From positions 310,001 to 374,000 of the forward strand of contig NZ_CP151637.1 of the NCBI RefSeq assembly GCF_038397755.1: a stretch of 64,000 bases of DNA. Reading direction: 5' to 3'. Both the position numbers and the translations under genes were made by a program. The stretch comes from Microbacterium sp. LWH7-1.2. Lineage in GTDB: Bacteria > Actinomycetota > Actinomycetes > Actinomycetales > Microbacteriaceae. The notes below the pieces were generated by a model. It was not told the origin of the DNA, ran no database searches, and saw nothing but the letters and a program-made list of their open reading frames with translations. Of the stretch, positions 25,932-35,575 are shown one piece after another (positions within the stretch are counted from its first letter, which is position 1; each line of letters opens with the position of its first letter).

Positions 25932-27584
25932 ATGAGCGACATCCAGGGCGACCGCCCGGAAGACCAGACCCCCGCCGTCCCCTCGCAGTCGGCCGCGGAG
26001 GCCGCCGCGCAGACGCCCGCCCAGCCCGAGACCCCGGCCCCCGCCGCGGCCGCGCCGGAGGCCGTCCAGCCCGCCGCCATCCCCGCCCCGCCCGCTCAGC
26101 CCGCTGCCGCAGCGCCGCCGGTCCCTCCGGCTGCGCAGCCCGCGCCTCACGTGCAGACGACGGCGCCGACTCAGCCCCTGCCGCCCGCCGGCTACCCGGC
26201 AGCGGCGCACGCGTACGCCCGCCCGCAGGGATACGCCGGTCAGCCCGCGCCCAATCCCCACTCCTACGCGGGCCAGCCCGGACCCGGCGCCGCATTCGGC
26301 GTGAACCCGGCGGACGCCCAGCCGACGCTGCCGATCTCCGGTTCGACCGGCGCGGTTCCGACCGCCACGACCACCAAGGCGCCGAAGAAGTCCTCCGGCG
26401 CGGGCAAGGTCGTCGGCCTCGTCGTCGCCGCCGCCATCGTCGGCGGTGCGGCGGGGCTGGGTGGCGCCTACGCCGGCGTCACGTGGTTCGCCCCCGTCAG
26501 CACCTCGCCTGCCGCCGGGCCGTCGACGGTCACGGTCAACGACACCGACTCGGTCAACCAGACCACCGCGATCGCGGCCAAGGTCGTCCCGAGCGTCGTG
26601 ACGATCGAGGCCACCGGCTCGTCGGGAGCCGGCACCGGTTCCGGCGTGGTGCTCACGAAGGACGGCTACGTCGTCACGAACACCCACGTCGTGACCCTCG
26701 ACGGTGCGACCGGTGACGCGGCGATCCGCGTGACCACCTCGGACGGCCGCGTCTACGACGCCGAGGTCGTGGGCACCGATCCGACCTACGACCTCGCCGT
26801 GATCAAGCTGAAGGATGCCGAGGACCTCACACCGATCGAGATCGCCGACTCGAGCAAGCTCAACGTCGGCGACACGACGGTCGCGGTAGGCGCGCCGCTG
26901 GGCCTGGCGAACTCCGTCACCGAGGGCATCGTGAGCGCGCTCAACCGCTCGATCTCGATCGCGTCGTCGGCGGCGCCCGACTCGGGCGACAGCCAGGACG
27001 AGCAGGACGAGAACAGCCAGGAGGGTCCGTTCCGCTTCGACTTCGGTCAGGGCGAGCAGCAGTCGACCGCCACCGAGACCATCTCGATCTCGGTGATCCA
27101 GACCGACGCGGCCATCAACCCCGGCAACTCGGGCGGTGCGCTGGTCGACTCCGATGGCAAGCTGATCGGCATCAACGTCGCGATCGCGACGGCGGGCGGC
27201 TCGTCACCCGACGGCTCGGGCTCGATCGGCGTCGGCTTCTCGATCCCGTCCGACATCGTCGAGCGCATCACCGGCGAGATCATCGAGAACGGCGAGGCGA
27301 CCCACGGTCTGCTCGGGGCGAACGTGAAGGCCGCGGCATCCGTCGAGGGCTCCACCATGACCGGCGCCTACATCGACGCGGTCACCGATGACGGTGCAGC
27401 CGCCGCCGCCGGTCTGCAGAAGGGCGACGTCGTCACCGCTTTCAACGGCGTGCCGGTCACGGACGCGACCGACCTCACGGCGCAGGTGCGCGCCGCGGCG
27501 GCCGGCAGCGAGGCAGAGGTGACGTACGTCCGCGACGGCAAGACCCAGACGGTGGAGGTCACGCTGGGTTCTCTCCAGCAGTAG
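25932..27584 (+). CDS. S1C trypsin-like serine protease (HtrA/DegP family) with PDZ domain
   Basis: 550 residues from ATG 25932, preceded by AGAAGGAG. Seen: a Pro/Ala/Gln-rich cytoplasmic segment (1-150), one membrane helix (about 158-180), the catalytic triad His in VVTNTHVVTL, Asp in TYDLAVIKL and Ser in NPGNSGGALV, and a C-terminal PDZ domain (about 455-545). Known: envelope quality-control protease. The proline-rich tail is on the cytoplasmic side as in other actinobacterial HtrA proteins. Confidence 0.93.
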   Translation: MSDIQGDRPEDQTPAVPSQSAAEAAAQTPAQPETPAPAAAAPEAVQPAAIPAPPAQPAAAAPPVPPAAQPAPHVQTTAPTQPLPPAGYPAAAHAYARPQGYAGQPAPNPHSYAGQPGPGAAFGVNPADAQPTLPISGSTGAVPTATTTKAPKKSSGAGKVVGLVVAAAIVGGAAGLGGAYAGVTWFAPVSTSPAAGPSTVTVNDTDSVNQTTAIAAKVVPSVVTIEATGSSGAGTGSGVVLTKDGYVVTNTHVVTLDGATGDAAIRVTTSDGRVYDAEVVGTDPTYDLAVIKLKDAEDLTPIEIADSSKLNVGDTTVAVGAPLGLANSVTEGIVSALNRSISIASSAAPDSGDSQDEQDENSQEGPFRFDFGQGEQQSTATETISISVIQTDAAINPGNSGGALVDSDGKLIGINVAIATAGGSSPDGSGSIGVGFSIPSDIVERITGEIIENGEATHGLLGANVKAAASVEGSTMTGAYIDAVTDDGAAAAAGLQKGDVVTAFNGVPVTDATDLTAQVRAAAAGSEAEVTYVRDGKTQTVEVTLGSLQQ

Positions 27585-27630
27585 TCCACACCTCACAGGA
27601 CGCCATTCCGCCAGCAGGTAGGCTCGCGGG

Positions 27631-28905
27631 ATGGCGTCCTTCTCGTTCGGCGCGGGAAATGCCCGAAAGCTCGCGACGATCCCGCTGTACGCCGCCGGAC
27701 GAATCCTCACCCTCCTGGTGCCCCGCTCCCGGGACGAGTGGGTGATCGGCTGCGCGGTCGGCATCGGCGACGGGGCACTCGCGCTCTGGGAGGTGGCTGC
27801 GGCCGACGGACGCACGCCGGTCTGGCTGGTGGCGTCGAAGCGGGAGGCTGCGGATGCTGCGACCCGCGGCATCCGTTCCGTTCCGAAGCGTTCCCTGCGT
27901 GGGCTGTGGCGCACCGCCCGCGCTCGCGTGGTCGTCGTCACGCACGGGTTCGGCGACGTCAACCGTTACGCCGTGTCGGGTGCCTTCGTGGTGCAGCTGT
28001 GGCACGGCATCCCGCTCAAGCGGATCGGGATCGACTCGCCCGAGACGCTGCGGGTGCCCGGCGTCATCGCCGCCACTCCCGCGGCCGGCGCCGTCAGGAT
28101 GCTGCTGCGCACGATGTACCGCGGCGCCGCGCGCCGCATTCGGGTGCTGCCGGCGGCCTCGCACCTCGTGCGCGGCCGGCTCGAGTCCGCCTTCGCCCTC
28201 CCCGACGCGAGTGTGCCGGTGACCGGCGAGCCTCGCGTGGACGTGCTCTCTCGCGGCACCGCCGAGGATCGGCGGGTGCGGGCGCGCGCCGCGATCGGAC
28301 GCGCAGTGCCGCGCGTGGAGCCGTCGAGCCGCTTCGTGCTCTACGCGCCGACATGGCGTGACGGCGCGATCGATCCCGCGGTGCCGACGGCCGAGGAGTG
28401 GTCTCGGATCGTCGAGGTGCTGCGGCGCCACGACGCCACGCTGCTCATCCGTTCGCACCCGCTGGGCGCCGGTCACTACGCCCCGCCGCTCCCGACCGAC
28501 CGCGTGCACTCGCTGGGCAGCGACCTCGTCGCGGACGTGACGCCTCTTCTGCCCGGCCTCGACGCCCTGGTCACCGACTACTCTTCGCTGGCGTTCGACG
28601 CCTCGCTCGTACCGCTGCCCACGCTGTTCCTCGCGCCCGACGTCCAGGAGTACGCGCAGCGTCGCGGCTTCTACGGCACCTATGCCGACGTCGCCGGCCA
28701 TGACTGGGCCCTCGACTGGACCCAGGCGATGGCCCAGCTGGACGCGGTGCTCGGTTCCGCGGACGAGCGCGCGCGCCGCGTCGAACGGGCGATCGCCCTC
28801 GACGCGCGGGTGCACGCGTTCCGGGACGGGCGCAACGCCGAGAGGGTGTACCGTGCGATTCTGGCCGGAACGGTGCACGACGGCCCGAGGGAAGGAACCG
28901 GATGA
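27631..28905 (+). CDS. CDP-glycerol glycerophosphotransferase-like protein 1
   Basis: 424 residues, ATG 27631. Seen: the TagF/TagB-type catalytic motifs VVQLWHGIPLKRIG (about 126-139), FVLYAPTWRDG (about 236), LIRSHPLG (about 272), and DALVTDYSSLAFD (about 312). Known: such enzymes transfer glycerol-phosphate from CDP-glycerol to grow or prime teichoic-acid-like polymers at the inner membrane face. 4-bp overlap with the next gene of the same family; the pair probably builds one polymer. Confidence 0.85.
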   Translation: MASFSFGAGNARKLATIPLYAAGRILTLLVPRSRDEWVIGCAVGIGDGALALWEVAAADGRTPVWLVASKREAADAATRGIRSVPKRSLRGLWRTARARVVVVTHGFGDVNRYAVSGAFVVQLWHGIPLKRIGIDSPETLRVPGVIAATPAAGAVRMLLRTMYRGAARRIRVLPAASHLVRGRLESAFALPDASVPVTGEPRVDVLSRGTAEDRRVRARAAIGRAVPRVEPSSRFVLYAPTWRDGAIDPAVPTAEEWSRIVEVLRRHDATLLIRSHPLGAGHYAPPLPTDRVHSLGSDLVADVTPLLPGLDALVTDYSSLAFDASLVPLPTLFLAPDVQEYAQRRGFYGTYADVAGHDWALDWTQAMAQLDAVLGSADERARRVERAIALDARVHAFRDGRNAERVYRAILAGTVHDGPREGTG

Positions 28906-30353
28906 CCGACGCGCGCTTCACGACGCAGGGGAGCCCGGCTCTCGTGCTCTCGGGCGAGGGGGAGCGGCCCGATTCCGTCGAGATCGTCGGCGCTCGCGCC
29001 CGTGTCGCCGCCCGCCTGACCGGCCGCGGCAAGACGTGGAACGCGACGCTGCCGCTGCGCGCCGCGCGCTGGGGCGGCCCCGAGCTGCCGCTACCCGCGG
29101 GTTCGTATGAGGTGCGGATCACGGATGCCTCGGGCCGAGGCATCCGTCCCCCCGAAGCTCTTCCGCTCACGCAGCTCGGCACGCTGCGCGCAAGCCTGGA
29201 GGGGTGGACGCTGCGCGTCGGGCCTCCGATCGACCCCGCCTACGACTCGGGCGAAGGACAGGACGCCCTCGAACGCCGCTACGCGACCCGACCCGCGACC
29301 GGGTTCGAGAACGCGGTGTTCTTCGAGAGCTTCTACGGCCGCAACGCCAGCTGCAATCCGCTCGCGATCGATCGGGAGCTCGCGCGCCGCGCGCCGGGCA
29401 TCACCCGCTACTGGAGTGTCGTCGACCTGTCGGTCGCCGTGCCCGAGGGCGCAATCCCTGTCGTCGAGGGAAGCCCGGAGTGGTGGCGCGCCCGCGGCGC
29501 GGCTCGGCTGCTCGTGGTCAACGACTGGCTGCGCCGCCGGTTCTCGCGCCGCAAGGGCCAGGTCGTGCTGCAGACGTGGCACGGCACGCCCCTCAAGCGC
29601 CTCGCGCTGCACCGGCCCGGTTTCGACCCGCGCCGCACGGCGGCGGTCGTGCGCGAGTCGCGGCGGTGGAACATCCTGCTGGCACAGAACCCTTACGCCG
29701 CGCGCATCCTCGGCAAGGCCTACGCGTTCCTCACGCGCCCGATCTGGGTCGAGGGTTATCCGCGCAACGACGTGCTGACCACGGGCGACGATGCGGCGAC
29801 GCGAGAGGCCCTCGGCATCCGTCCCGGCGAGCGGGTGCTGCTGTACGCGCCGACGTGGCGCGACGACCGCGACCAGATCGTCGACTTCATCGACCCGGTC
29901 TCGCTCGCCGCGGCCACCGATGCGGTGGTGCTGGTGCGCGGGCACTCGCGCACGCTGCTGCCCGGACGCGACGCCGAGGGGCCGCGCGTGATCGACGTCA
30001 CCGGCTTCCCCGACACGTCCCTGCTGCTGCTGGTCGCCGACGCGCTCATCACCGACTACTCGTCCGTGATGTTCGACTACTCGGTGACCGGCAAGCCGAT
30101 GTACTTCCTCGTGCCCGACATGGAGCACTACCGCGGTGAGCTGCGCGGGTTCTACTTCGATCTCGCCGCGCACGCGCCGGGACCGATGGTGCGCACGCAA
30201 GAGGAGCTGGTGGCCGCCCTCGGCGCGGACGACACCGCGAAGTACGCGCGCCGCTACGCGCAGTGGCGCGACAAGTTCAACGCCCGCGATGACGGCCATG
30301 CCGCCGAGCGGGTCGTGGCGCGGATCCTGGATCAGGGCTTCATCGAGGCCTGA
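28902..30353 (+). CDS. CDP-glycerol glycerophosphotransferase-like protein 2
   Basis: 483 residues, ATG 28902. Seen: an N-terminal beta-rich extension of about 120 residues (accepting module or polymer-binding), then FENAVFFESFYGRNASCNPLAI (family block), VVLQTWHGTPLKRLA (about 222), VLLYAPTWRDDR (about 309), LVRGHSRTL, and DALITDYSSVMFDYS (about 380). All TagF-like catalytic residues are present. Directly coupled to the upstream paralogue. Confidence 0.88.
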   Translation: MTDARFTTQGSPALVLSGEGERPDSVEIVGARARVAARLTGRGKTWNATLPLRAARWGGPELPLPAGSYEVRITDASGRGIRPPEALPLTQLGTLRASLEGWTLRVGPPIDPAYDSGEGQDALERRYATRPATGFENAVFFESFYGRNASCNPLAIDRELARRAPGITRYWSVVDLSVAVPEGAIPVVEGSPEWWRARGAARLLVVNDWLRRRFSRRKGQVVLQTWHGTPLKRLALHRPGFDPRRTAAVVRESRRWNILLAQNPYAARILGKAYAFLTRPIWVEGYPRNDVLTTGDDAATREALGIRPGERVLLYAPTWRDDRDQIVDFIDPVSLAAATDAVVLVRGHSRTLLPGRDAEGPRVIDVTGFPDTSLLLLVADALITDYSSVMFDYSVTGKPMYFLVPDMEHYRGELRGFYFDLAAHAPGPMVRTQEELVAALGADDTAKYARRYAQWRDKFNARDDGHAAERVVARILDQGFIEA

Positions 30354-30374
30354 GCGCGGGGCGGTCGCCCGCGG

Positions 30375-31469
30375 TCAGGGCAGAGGAGTGTTGCGACTCC
30401 CGAGTCGCGACGTGTCGACGGTGTCGTGGGCGCCGCCGATCACCCCGAGGAGGAACCCCCATCCCCACGCCAGGTGCATGGACGGAAGAACGGCTGCGGT
30501 CCACAGCTTGTCGCGCCAGCCGTGCCCGCCGCCCGGGCCGATCGCGACGCCGACGATGAGGAGCGCGTACGCGATCACGGGGAGATAGACGACGGATGCC
30601 GCCACCGACCACCATCCCTGCAGCACGCCGGAGACCTGCAGCACGCCGACGACGATGCCGAGCAGGATCATCAGCACGAGCGCCGGCGGGGCGAAGAAGC
30701 GGAGCGAATTCCCGCGCCCGAACCGGCGGACGAGCTCTCCGCGCCACCGCCCTGTCGCCGAGAACTGGCGCACGAGGCGCGTCCAGCTCTCGCGCGGCCA
30801 GTACGTGACGGCGAGCGTCGGGTCGAACCAGACGCGGTAACCGGCGCGGCGGATGCGCAGGTTCAACTCCCAGTCCTCGCCGCGGCGGATGCTCTCATCG
30901 AACAGCCCCACCTCTTCGAGCACGTCGCGGCGCATGACGCCGAGATAGGCGGACTCGGCTTCGCCCTCTTGCGTGCCGCCGTGGTACGCGCCGCCGCCGA
31001 GGCCGATGGGGGAGTTGTAGGCGCGGGCGACCGCACGCTGGAAGGGTGTCCGGCCGTCGGCGCGCATGACGCCGCCCACGTTCGCCGCGCGCACGCGATC
31101 GAGGGTCGCCAGCGCGCGTCGCGCATACGTCGGGTCGAGCTCGGAGTGCGCGTCCACGCGCACGACGGTCGCGTGGCGCGCGGCGCGGATCGCGAGGTTC
31201 AGGCCGATGGGGATGTCGGCGTCGGGGTTGTCGACCAGCACGATGCGGTCGTCACCGGCGGCGAGCTCGGCGGCCAGTTCGTTCGTGCCGTCCGTTGACG
31301 GACCGAGGGCGAGGACCAGCTCGGCCGGGCCGGGGATGTCCTGCCCGAGCACCGTCTCGACCGCACGGCGCAGGTAGCCGCGCTCGTTGAGCACCGGCAT
31401 CACGAAACTCACGCCGGCGCCAGGGGGAGGGACCGGAGCGTCCCTGCGCCCGTGTTGCTCGACATGCAC
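30375..31469 (-). CDS. GT2 glycosyltransferase with C-terminal membrane segments
   Basis: 364 residues, ATG 31469. Seen: the GT-A start SFVMPVLNERGYLRRAVETVL (about 20-40), the DxD-type VVRVDAHSELDP (about 107), and RRGEDWELNLRIRRAG (about 205), the acceptor/catalytic region; then three hydrophobic helices (about 255-330). It probably decorates or primes a surface polymer. Divergent from the third glycerophosphotransferase, 40 bp apart, and convergent with the second. Confidence 0.85.
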   Translation of the reverse strand: MHVEQHGRRDAPVPPPGAGVSFVMPVLNERGYLRRAVETVLGQDIPGPAELVLALGPSTDGTNELAAELAAGDDRIVLVDNPDADIPIGLNLAIRAARHATVVRVDAHSELDPTYARRALATLDRVRAANVGGVMRADGRTPFQRAVARAYNSPIGLGGGAYHGGTQEGEAESAYLGVMRRDVLEEVGLFDESIRRGEDWELNLRIRRAGYRVWFDPTLAVTYWPRESWTRLVRQFSATGRWRGELVRRFGRGNSLRFFAPPALVLMILLGIVVGVLQVSGVLQGWWSVAASVVYLPVIAYALLIVGVAIGPGGGHGWRDKLWTAAVLPSMHLAWGWGFLLGVIGGAHDTVDTSRLGSRNTPLP

Positions 31470-31509
31470 GCGTCGATCATGTCACGGGTGCGCTGGGTAG
31501 TCTGGATGC

Positions 31510-32790
31510 GTGGGTCTGGTCTCGGATGGAAAGAAGGCGGTCGCGCTCGTCCGGAAGGCGGTGCGCAATCGCTCCGCCGTGATCGACGTGCGGCGCACGC
31601 TGGCGGCCCGGCCGCCGCACCCGCCGTTCCAGTACCGGGTCGCCGTCTACTTCGCCGACGGCGCGGTCAACATGTACCAGATGCGGCAGTGGTACAAGCC
31701 GCTCGCCGACCTCGCCAAGACGTGGCCTGTCGTGGTGCTGAGCCGCGCGGCCACCGGCGCCGAGGCGCTTCTGGCGGACGGCGCCCTTCCGGTGGCGTTC
31801 GTGCCGACGGTGCGGGATCTCGAGCGCTTCATCGCCAAGCAGGACATCCGCCTCGTGCTGTACGTGAATCAGAACACGCGGAACTTCCAGATGTTCCGCT
31901 ACGGCCGGCGCTGGCACGTGTTCATCAACCACGGCGAGTCCGACAAGATGTACATGACGACGAACCAGTACAAGGCGTACGACTACGCGATGATCGCGGG
32001 CGACGCCGCGCGCGAACGGCTCTCGCGGGTGCTGTGGGACTACGACATCGAGCGCCGCACGATCGAGATCGGGCGCCCGCAGGCCGACCACTACTCGGGG
32101 ACCCTGCCGTACACCCCCGATGATCGCACGGTGGTGCTGTACGCGCCCACGTGGGAGGGCGACCGCCCGTCGGCGCACTACGGATCGATCGCCACACATG
32201 GTGAGGCGCTCGTCACGGCGCTGCTCGCGACCGGTCGGCATCGGGTGATCTACCGTCCTCACCCGCGCTCGGGCGTCGTGAACCACGAGTACGGCGCCGC
32301 GAACAAGCGCATCATCTCGGCACTGACCGCCGCGAACGCGTCGGATCCCTCGGCCCAGCACGTCTTCGACGACGGGCCGGAGCTCGGCTGGCAGCTCGCC
32401 GCCGCCGACGTCGCCGTCGTCGACATCTCCGCGATGGTCTACGACCGGCTCGCGGCCGACAAGCCGCTCATGATCACGCGCCCGGCCGACCCCGCCGCCG
32501 CGATCGACACGCACGGCTACCTCTCGGCGTGCGAGTGGCTGGCCGCGGCGGATGCCGCCGACATCGTCGCCCACACCGAGCGTGTGCTCGGAGACCCCGA
32601 GTCGGTCGCGCGGCTCGAGGAGTGGGTCACGCACTACTTCGGTGACACGGCCCCGGGCGCCGCGACGGCGCGGTTCCGGGGAGCCGTCCAGCGCCTCATG
32701 GACGACTGGGACGCCTGGTACGCCCGGTCGGTCGCCGACACCGAGGACGACGAGCCCGAAGACGAAGCGGAACTCGACGACGAGGGCTGA
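31510..32790 (+). CDS. CDP-glycerol glycerophosphotransferase-like protein 3 (variant motifs)
   Basis: 426 residues from GTG 31510. Seen: HVFINHGESDKMY (about 141; HG conserved), VLYAPTWEGDRP (about 210), RVIYRPHPRSG (about 250) and, where relatives have TDYSS, VAVVDISAMVYDR (about 305). The fold is therefore the same, but the acceptor/phosphate loop differs from the two upstream paralogues. The C-terminus is very acidic. Likely a different acceptor or unit; function inferred only. Confidence 0.75.
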   Translation: MGLVSDGKKAVALVRKAVRNRSAVIDVRRTLAARPPHPPFQYRVAVYFADGAVNMYQMRQWYKPLADLAKTWPVVVLSRAATGAEALLADGALPVAFVPTVRDLERFIAKQDIRLVLYVNQNTRNFQMFRYGRRWHVFINHGESDKMYMTTNQYKAYDYAMIAGDAARERLSRVLWDYDIERRTIEIGRPQADHYSGTLPYTPDDRTVVLYAPTWEGDRPSAHYGSIATHGEALVTALLATGRHRVIYRPHPRSGVVNHEYGAANKRIISALTAANASDPSAQHVFDDGPELGWQLAAADVAVVDISAMVYDRLAADKPLMITRPADPAAAIDTHGYLSACEWLAAADAADIVAHTERVLGDPESVARLEEWVTHYFGDTAPGAATARFRGAVQRLMDDWDAWYARSVADTEDDEPEDEAELDDEG

Positions 32791-32820
32791 GCCCGGCCGC
32801 TCCGAGAGCAGGGGCCCGGG

Positions 32821-34209
32821 TCAGGCCACGGGGGCAGGACGCTCGACGAGTCGAGCGATCGCACGCAGCGGGATCGCCACCCACGTCGGCCGGTTGCGGG
32901 CCTCGTAGATCGCCTCGTACACAGCCTTGTCCAGCTCGAGGGCGGCAAGGAGCGGATGCCGTGGGTCGAGCCCGCCGGCGGATGCCGCGTATCCGTCCAC
33001 GAACGCTCCGCGGGCGTCGCGCGCCCAGGAGAGCACGGCATCGGCGGAGCGGTCGGGATCGTCGAGGCGAAGCGAACCCGCGACGTAGTCGAACGAGCGG
33101 AGCATGCCGGCGACATCCCGCAGCGCGAGATCGGGCTGCGTACGCTCCGCCATCGGGCGGAGGGGCTCGCCCTCGAAATCGACCATGATCCAGCCACGGT
33201 CGGGGGAGTGCAGCACCTGCCCGAGGTGGAAGTCGCCGTGGACCCGCTGCAGTGGCGGCCACGGCACCTCGAGTGCGCGGCGATACACCTCGGCCGCGGC
33301 ATCCCGCTGACCGGCGATGTCGGGAACCTCCGCCAGCGCGATCGCGAACCGCCGCTCCCACGTCGCGGCCGTCGCCTCACGATCGGCCACTGTCGCCGTG
33401 CGGGTCGGGAAGCACTCGGCGAGGGCGAGATGAACCTCCGCCGTCGCGGCGCCGAGAGCCCGGGCCTCATCGCGGAAGTCGTCGCCTCTGGCCGCGGCCT
33501 GGAGTGCAACGCGCCACGCGTCCTCGACGCCCGGGAGGAACTCCTGCGCGGAGGCGAGCGACCCGTGCACGGTGCCGTGAGCGGTGGCGAGGTCGGGCCA
33601 CGTCCCTTCGATCGAGCCGATCGGGCGCGGCACGTGCGGTGATCCGGCTCCGGCCAGCGCCTCCTGCAGTTCGATGTCGGGATTGAGGCCTGCGTGCAGC
33701 TGGCGATACACCTTGCAGATCACCGGGGCGCCGTCGCCCTCGTAGATGAGGGACGTGTTCGACTGCTCGCCGCTGATGACACGCGACGTGGCGCGCGCGG
33801 GAGCCGAGCTGGACGATGCCGCTCGCCCGATCGCGGTCGTCTGCGGACCATGTGCGGTGCCGCCGAGCGAGATGAGGCGCAGCAGCGCCTGCGCGTAGGC
33901 GGGATCGAACGGGCCGTCGATGAAGGTCGTCCCCGGAACCGGACTGCCGATGACGTGGTCGGGGTCGGCGTCGACGGTCTCCGTGGCGCGCTCGACGACC
34001 GGGATCTGGTACAGCACGGCAGGCAGCGCACCCTCGTCCGCGACGAGGAACGTGCGGATGCGCACCCTCGCGTCCGCATCCTCGGGGCCGCCGGCCTCGG
34101 CGTCCAGATCCCACCACGAGAGCAGGCGCAGGCTGGGCGGGCGCCCTTTTGCGGCGTACCACCGCTGCCGCGGCATCCACGCCGCAAGGCACGCCAACGT
34201 GCTGTCCAT
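32821..34209 (-). CDS. Maltokinase-like phosphotransferase (Pep2 family)
   Basis: 462 residues from ATG 34209 (MDSTLACLAAWMPRQRWYAAKGR); an upstream start would add 20 unrelated residues. Seen: the N-terminal PRQRWYAAKGR cap motif of maltokinases, GEQSNTSLIYEG...VICKVYRQLHAGLNPDIEL (ATP-binding region), and the catalytic loop RVHGDFHLGQVL (about 337) with VDFEGEPLRP (about 360). Known: maltokinase makes maltose-1-phosphate for the GlgE pathway, usually beside or fused to treS; no treS or glgE is next to it here. Confidence 0.8.
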   Translation of the reverse strand: MDSTLACLAAWMPRQRWYAAKGRPPSLRLLSWWDLDAEAGGPEDADARVRIRTFLVADEGALPAVLYQIPVVERATETVDADPDHVIGSPVPGTTFIDGPFDPAYAQALLRLISLGGTAHGPQTTAIGRAASSSSAPARATSRVISGEQSNTSLIYEGDGAPVICKVYRQLHAGLNPDIELQEALAGAGSPHVPRPIGSIEGTWPDLATAHGTVHGSLASAQEFLPGVEDAWRVALQAAARGDDFRDEARALGAATAEVHLALAECFPTRTATVADREATAATWERRFAIALAEVPDIAGQRDAAAEVYRRALEVPWPPLQRVHGDFHLGQVLHSPDRGWIMVDFEGEPLRPMAERTQPDLALRDVAGMLRSFDYVAGSLRLDDPDRSADAVLSWARDARGAFVDGYAASAGGLDPRHPLLAALELDKAVYEAIYEARNRPTWVAIPLRAIARLVERPAPVA

Positions 34210-34290
34210 ACCTGTGAGCGTATGCCCGCGGTCGTGTGCGTGTCGAGGACACGCAGCAAGCGCTTTCATCCCTCCCCGAGAGAAGGCGCC

Positions 34291-34527
34291 CTACTCGTTA
34301 TCGCCCGACTCCTGCGACGGCACGATCTCGACGACCGGGGCGACGGGGATGACGATCGATTCGACCGCCCCTCCGCCGCTCACGGCGAGGTCGCCGAGGC
34401 CGAGCCCGCCGGGATCGACGGTCGCAGCGTGCGTCAAGCGCTCCGCCTGCGTCTCGGCGCGTGCCGGCTCGGAGGGGAGCCCCGCCCACTCGGTCGGCTC
34501 CTCGGGAGATGTGCTGAACAGACCCAT
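34291..34527 (-). CDS. Small conserved-looking hypothetical protein
   Basis: 78 residues, ATG 34527. Begins MGLFSTSPEEPTEWAGLPSEP and ends in an acidic tail; no membrane segment, no Cys. Codon usage resembles its neighbours and it has the strand of the flanking genes. No domain recognised. Confidence 0.6.
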   Translation of the reverse strand: MGLFSTSPEEPTEWAGLPSEPARAETQAERLTHAATVDPGGLGLGDLAVSGGGAVESIVIPVAPVVEIVPSQESGDNE

Positions 34528-34566
34528 ACCGCCATTGTCACCCCGCGGCGGGTCGGCGGGACCGCA

Positions 34567-35499
34567 TCAGGACGGCTCGTCCTCCTCGGTCGGAGCTTCG
34601 ATGGCGTCGGGAGTGCGCCGGATCACGCGTGCGGTGATTCGCCGCGCGCCCGACGCGCCGCGCGTGACGCCGCCGACCACGGCCTCTCCGGCGCGACGGA
34701 TGCCGCGTCCTGCGAGTCGTTCGATCCGGTCGGCGCCGGGGCGCGGCTCGAGCTCGGGCGGCAGGGTCAGCGGCGGGCTGCCGAACGCGCGTCGGGAGCC
34801 CGTGAGCACGCGGCGGCCGAGGATGTTGTTGCCGGCGCCGCCGATCGCGGCGCCGATGCCGAACGGCAGCGCCTTGCCGATCCACGATGCGCCGCCGCGC
34901 GCGGCGAACTGCCGGATGAACGTCGTCTTGAGCCGGTCCACGAGCGGTCCGACGGCCGCGCAGGGGAGCGACTTCGTGATCAGCTCGCCCCAGTATCCCG
35001 AGCGTGTCGGACCGCGTCCGGCTGCCTGCCCGGCGAGCTGCGCGACGAGGTCGACGCCTTCCTTGCCCAGCATGAGCGTCAGCACGAGCGCGCGTGCGCG
35101 GTCCGGATCCGATACCGGGATGCCGTGCACCTCGGTGACGGACTGCGCGAAGAGGGTCGTGGCCTCGAGGAAGGCCACGGTCTCGACGCCGCTGAGTGCG
35201 AGCGTCACGCCGGTGCCGATCCCGGGGACGACGGCGGTGGCGCCGACCGCGGCCCCGCCGGTGGTCACTGCCGCGAGGTAGCGCCGTTCGAGGATGCGGA
35301 CGATGTCGGCCGGGGAGGCGTCCGGATGGCGCAGCCGGATGCTGCGCAGGTGCGCAAGCACGACCGGTCGCTGGATCGCGAGCACGCGATCGAGCGCGCG
35401 GATGGTGAACGGATGCTCGTCGGACCCTATGGGCGGCAGTCCGCCCTGCCATGGCGCGTCGCCGGGCAGGGAGTGGATCTGGTGCACCTTGTCGGTCAT
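34567..35499 (-). CDS. Hypothetical protein with a central Gly/Ala-rich hydrophobic region
   Basis: 310 residues from ATG 35499 (MTDKVHQIHSLPG); the frame continues 16 codons upstream, but that part runs into the terminator stem. Seen: a hydrophilic start, then LAAVTTGGAAVGATAVVPGIGTGVTLALSG (about 77-105), which is hydrophobic enough for one or two membrane-associated helices, a later PFGIGAAIGGAGNNILGRR (about 213), and an Arg-rich C-terminus. I do not recognise the family; a distant EcsC-like membrane-associated protein is possible. Confidence 0.7.
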   Translation of the reverse strand: MTDKVHQIHSLPGDAPWQGGLPPIGSDEHPFTIRALDRVLAIQRPVVLAHLRSIRLRHPDASPADIVRILERRYLAAVTTGGAAVGATAVVPGIGTGVTLALSGVETVAFLEATTLFAQSVTEVHGIPVSDPDRARALVLTLMLGKEGVDLVAQLAGQAAGRGPTRSGYWGELITKSLPCAAVGPLVDRLKTTFIRQFAARGGASWIGKALPFGIGAAIGGAGNNILGRRVLTGSRRAFGSPPLTLPPELEPRPGADRIERLAGRGIRRAGEAVVGGVTRGASGARRITARVIRRTPDAIEAPTEEDEPS

Positions 35500-35526
35500 C
35501 GCAGTGATCCTATGCCGCAGATGCCG

Positions 35527-35560
35527 AACGTCGGCCGGGGTTGACACCCCGGCCGACGTT
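35527..35560. terminator. Strong hairpin downstream of the nucleotidyltransferase gene
   Basis: A perfect 15-bp stem (AACGTCGGCCGGGGT and complement) with loop TGAC, 16 bases past the stop of the minus-strand nucleotidyltransferase gene. No clear T-tract on either side, so termination efficiency is inferred from stem strength only. Confidence 0.7.
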
Positions 35561-35575
35561 CAGACAGAGAGGAGA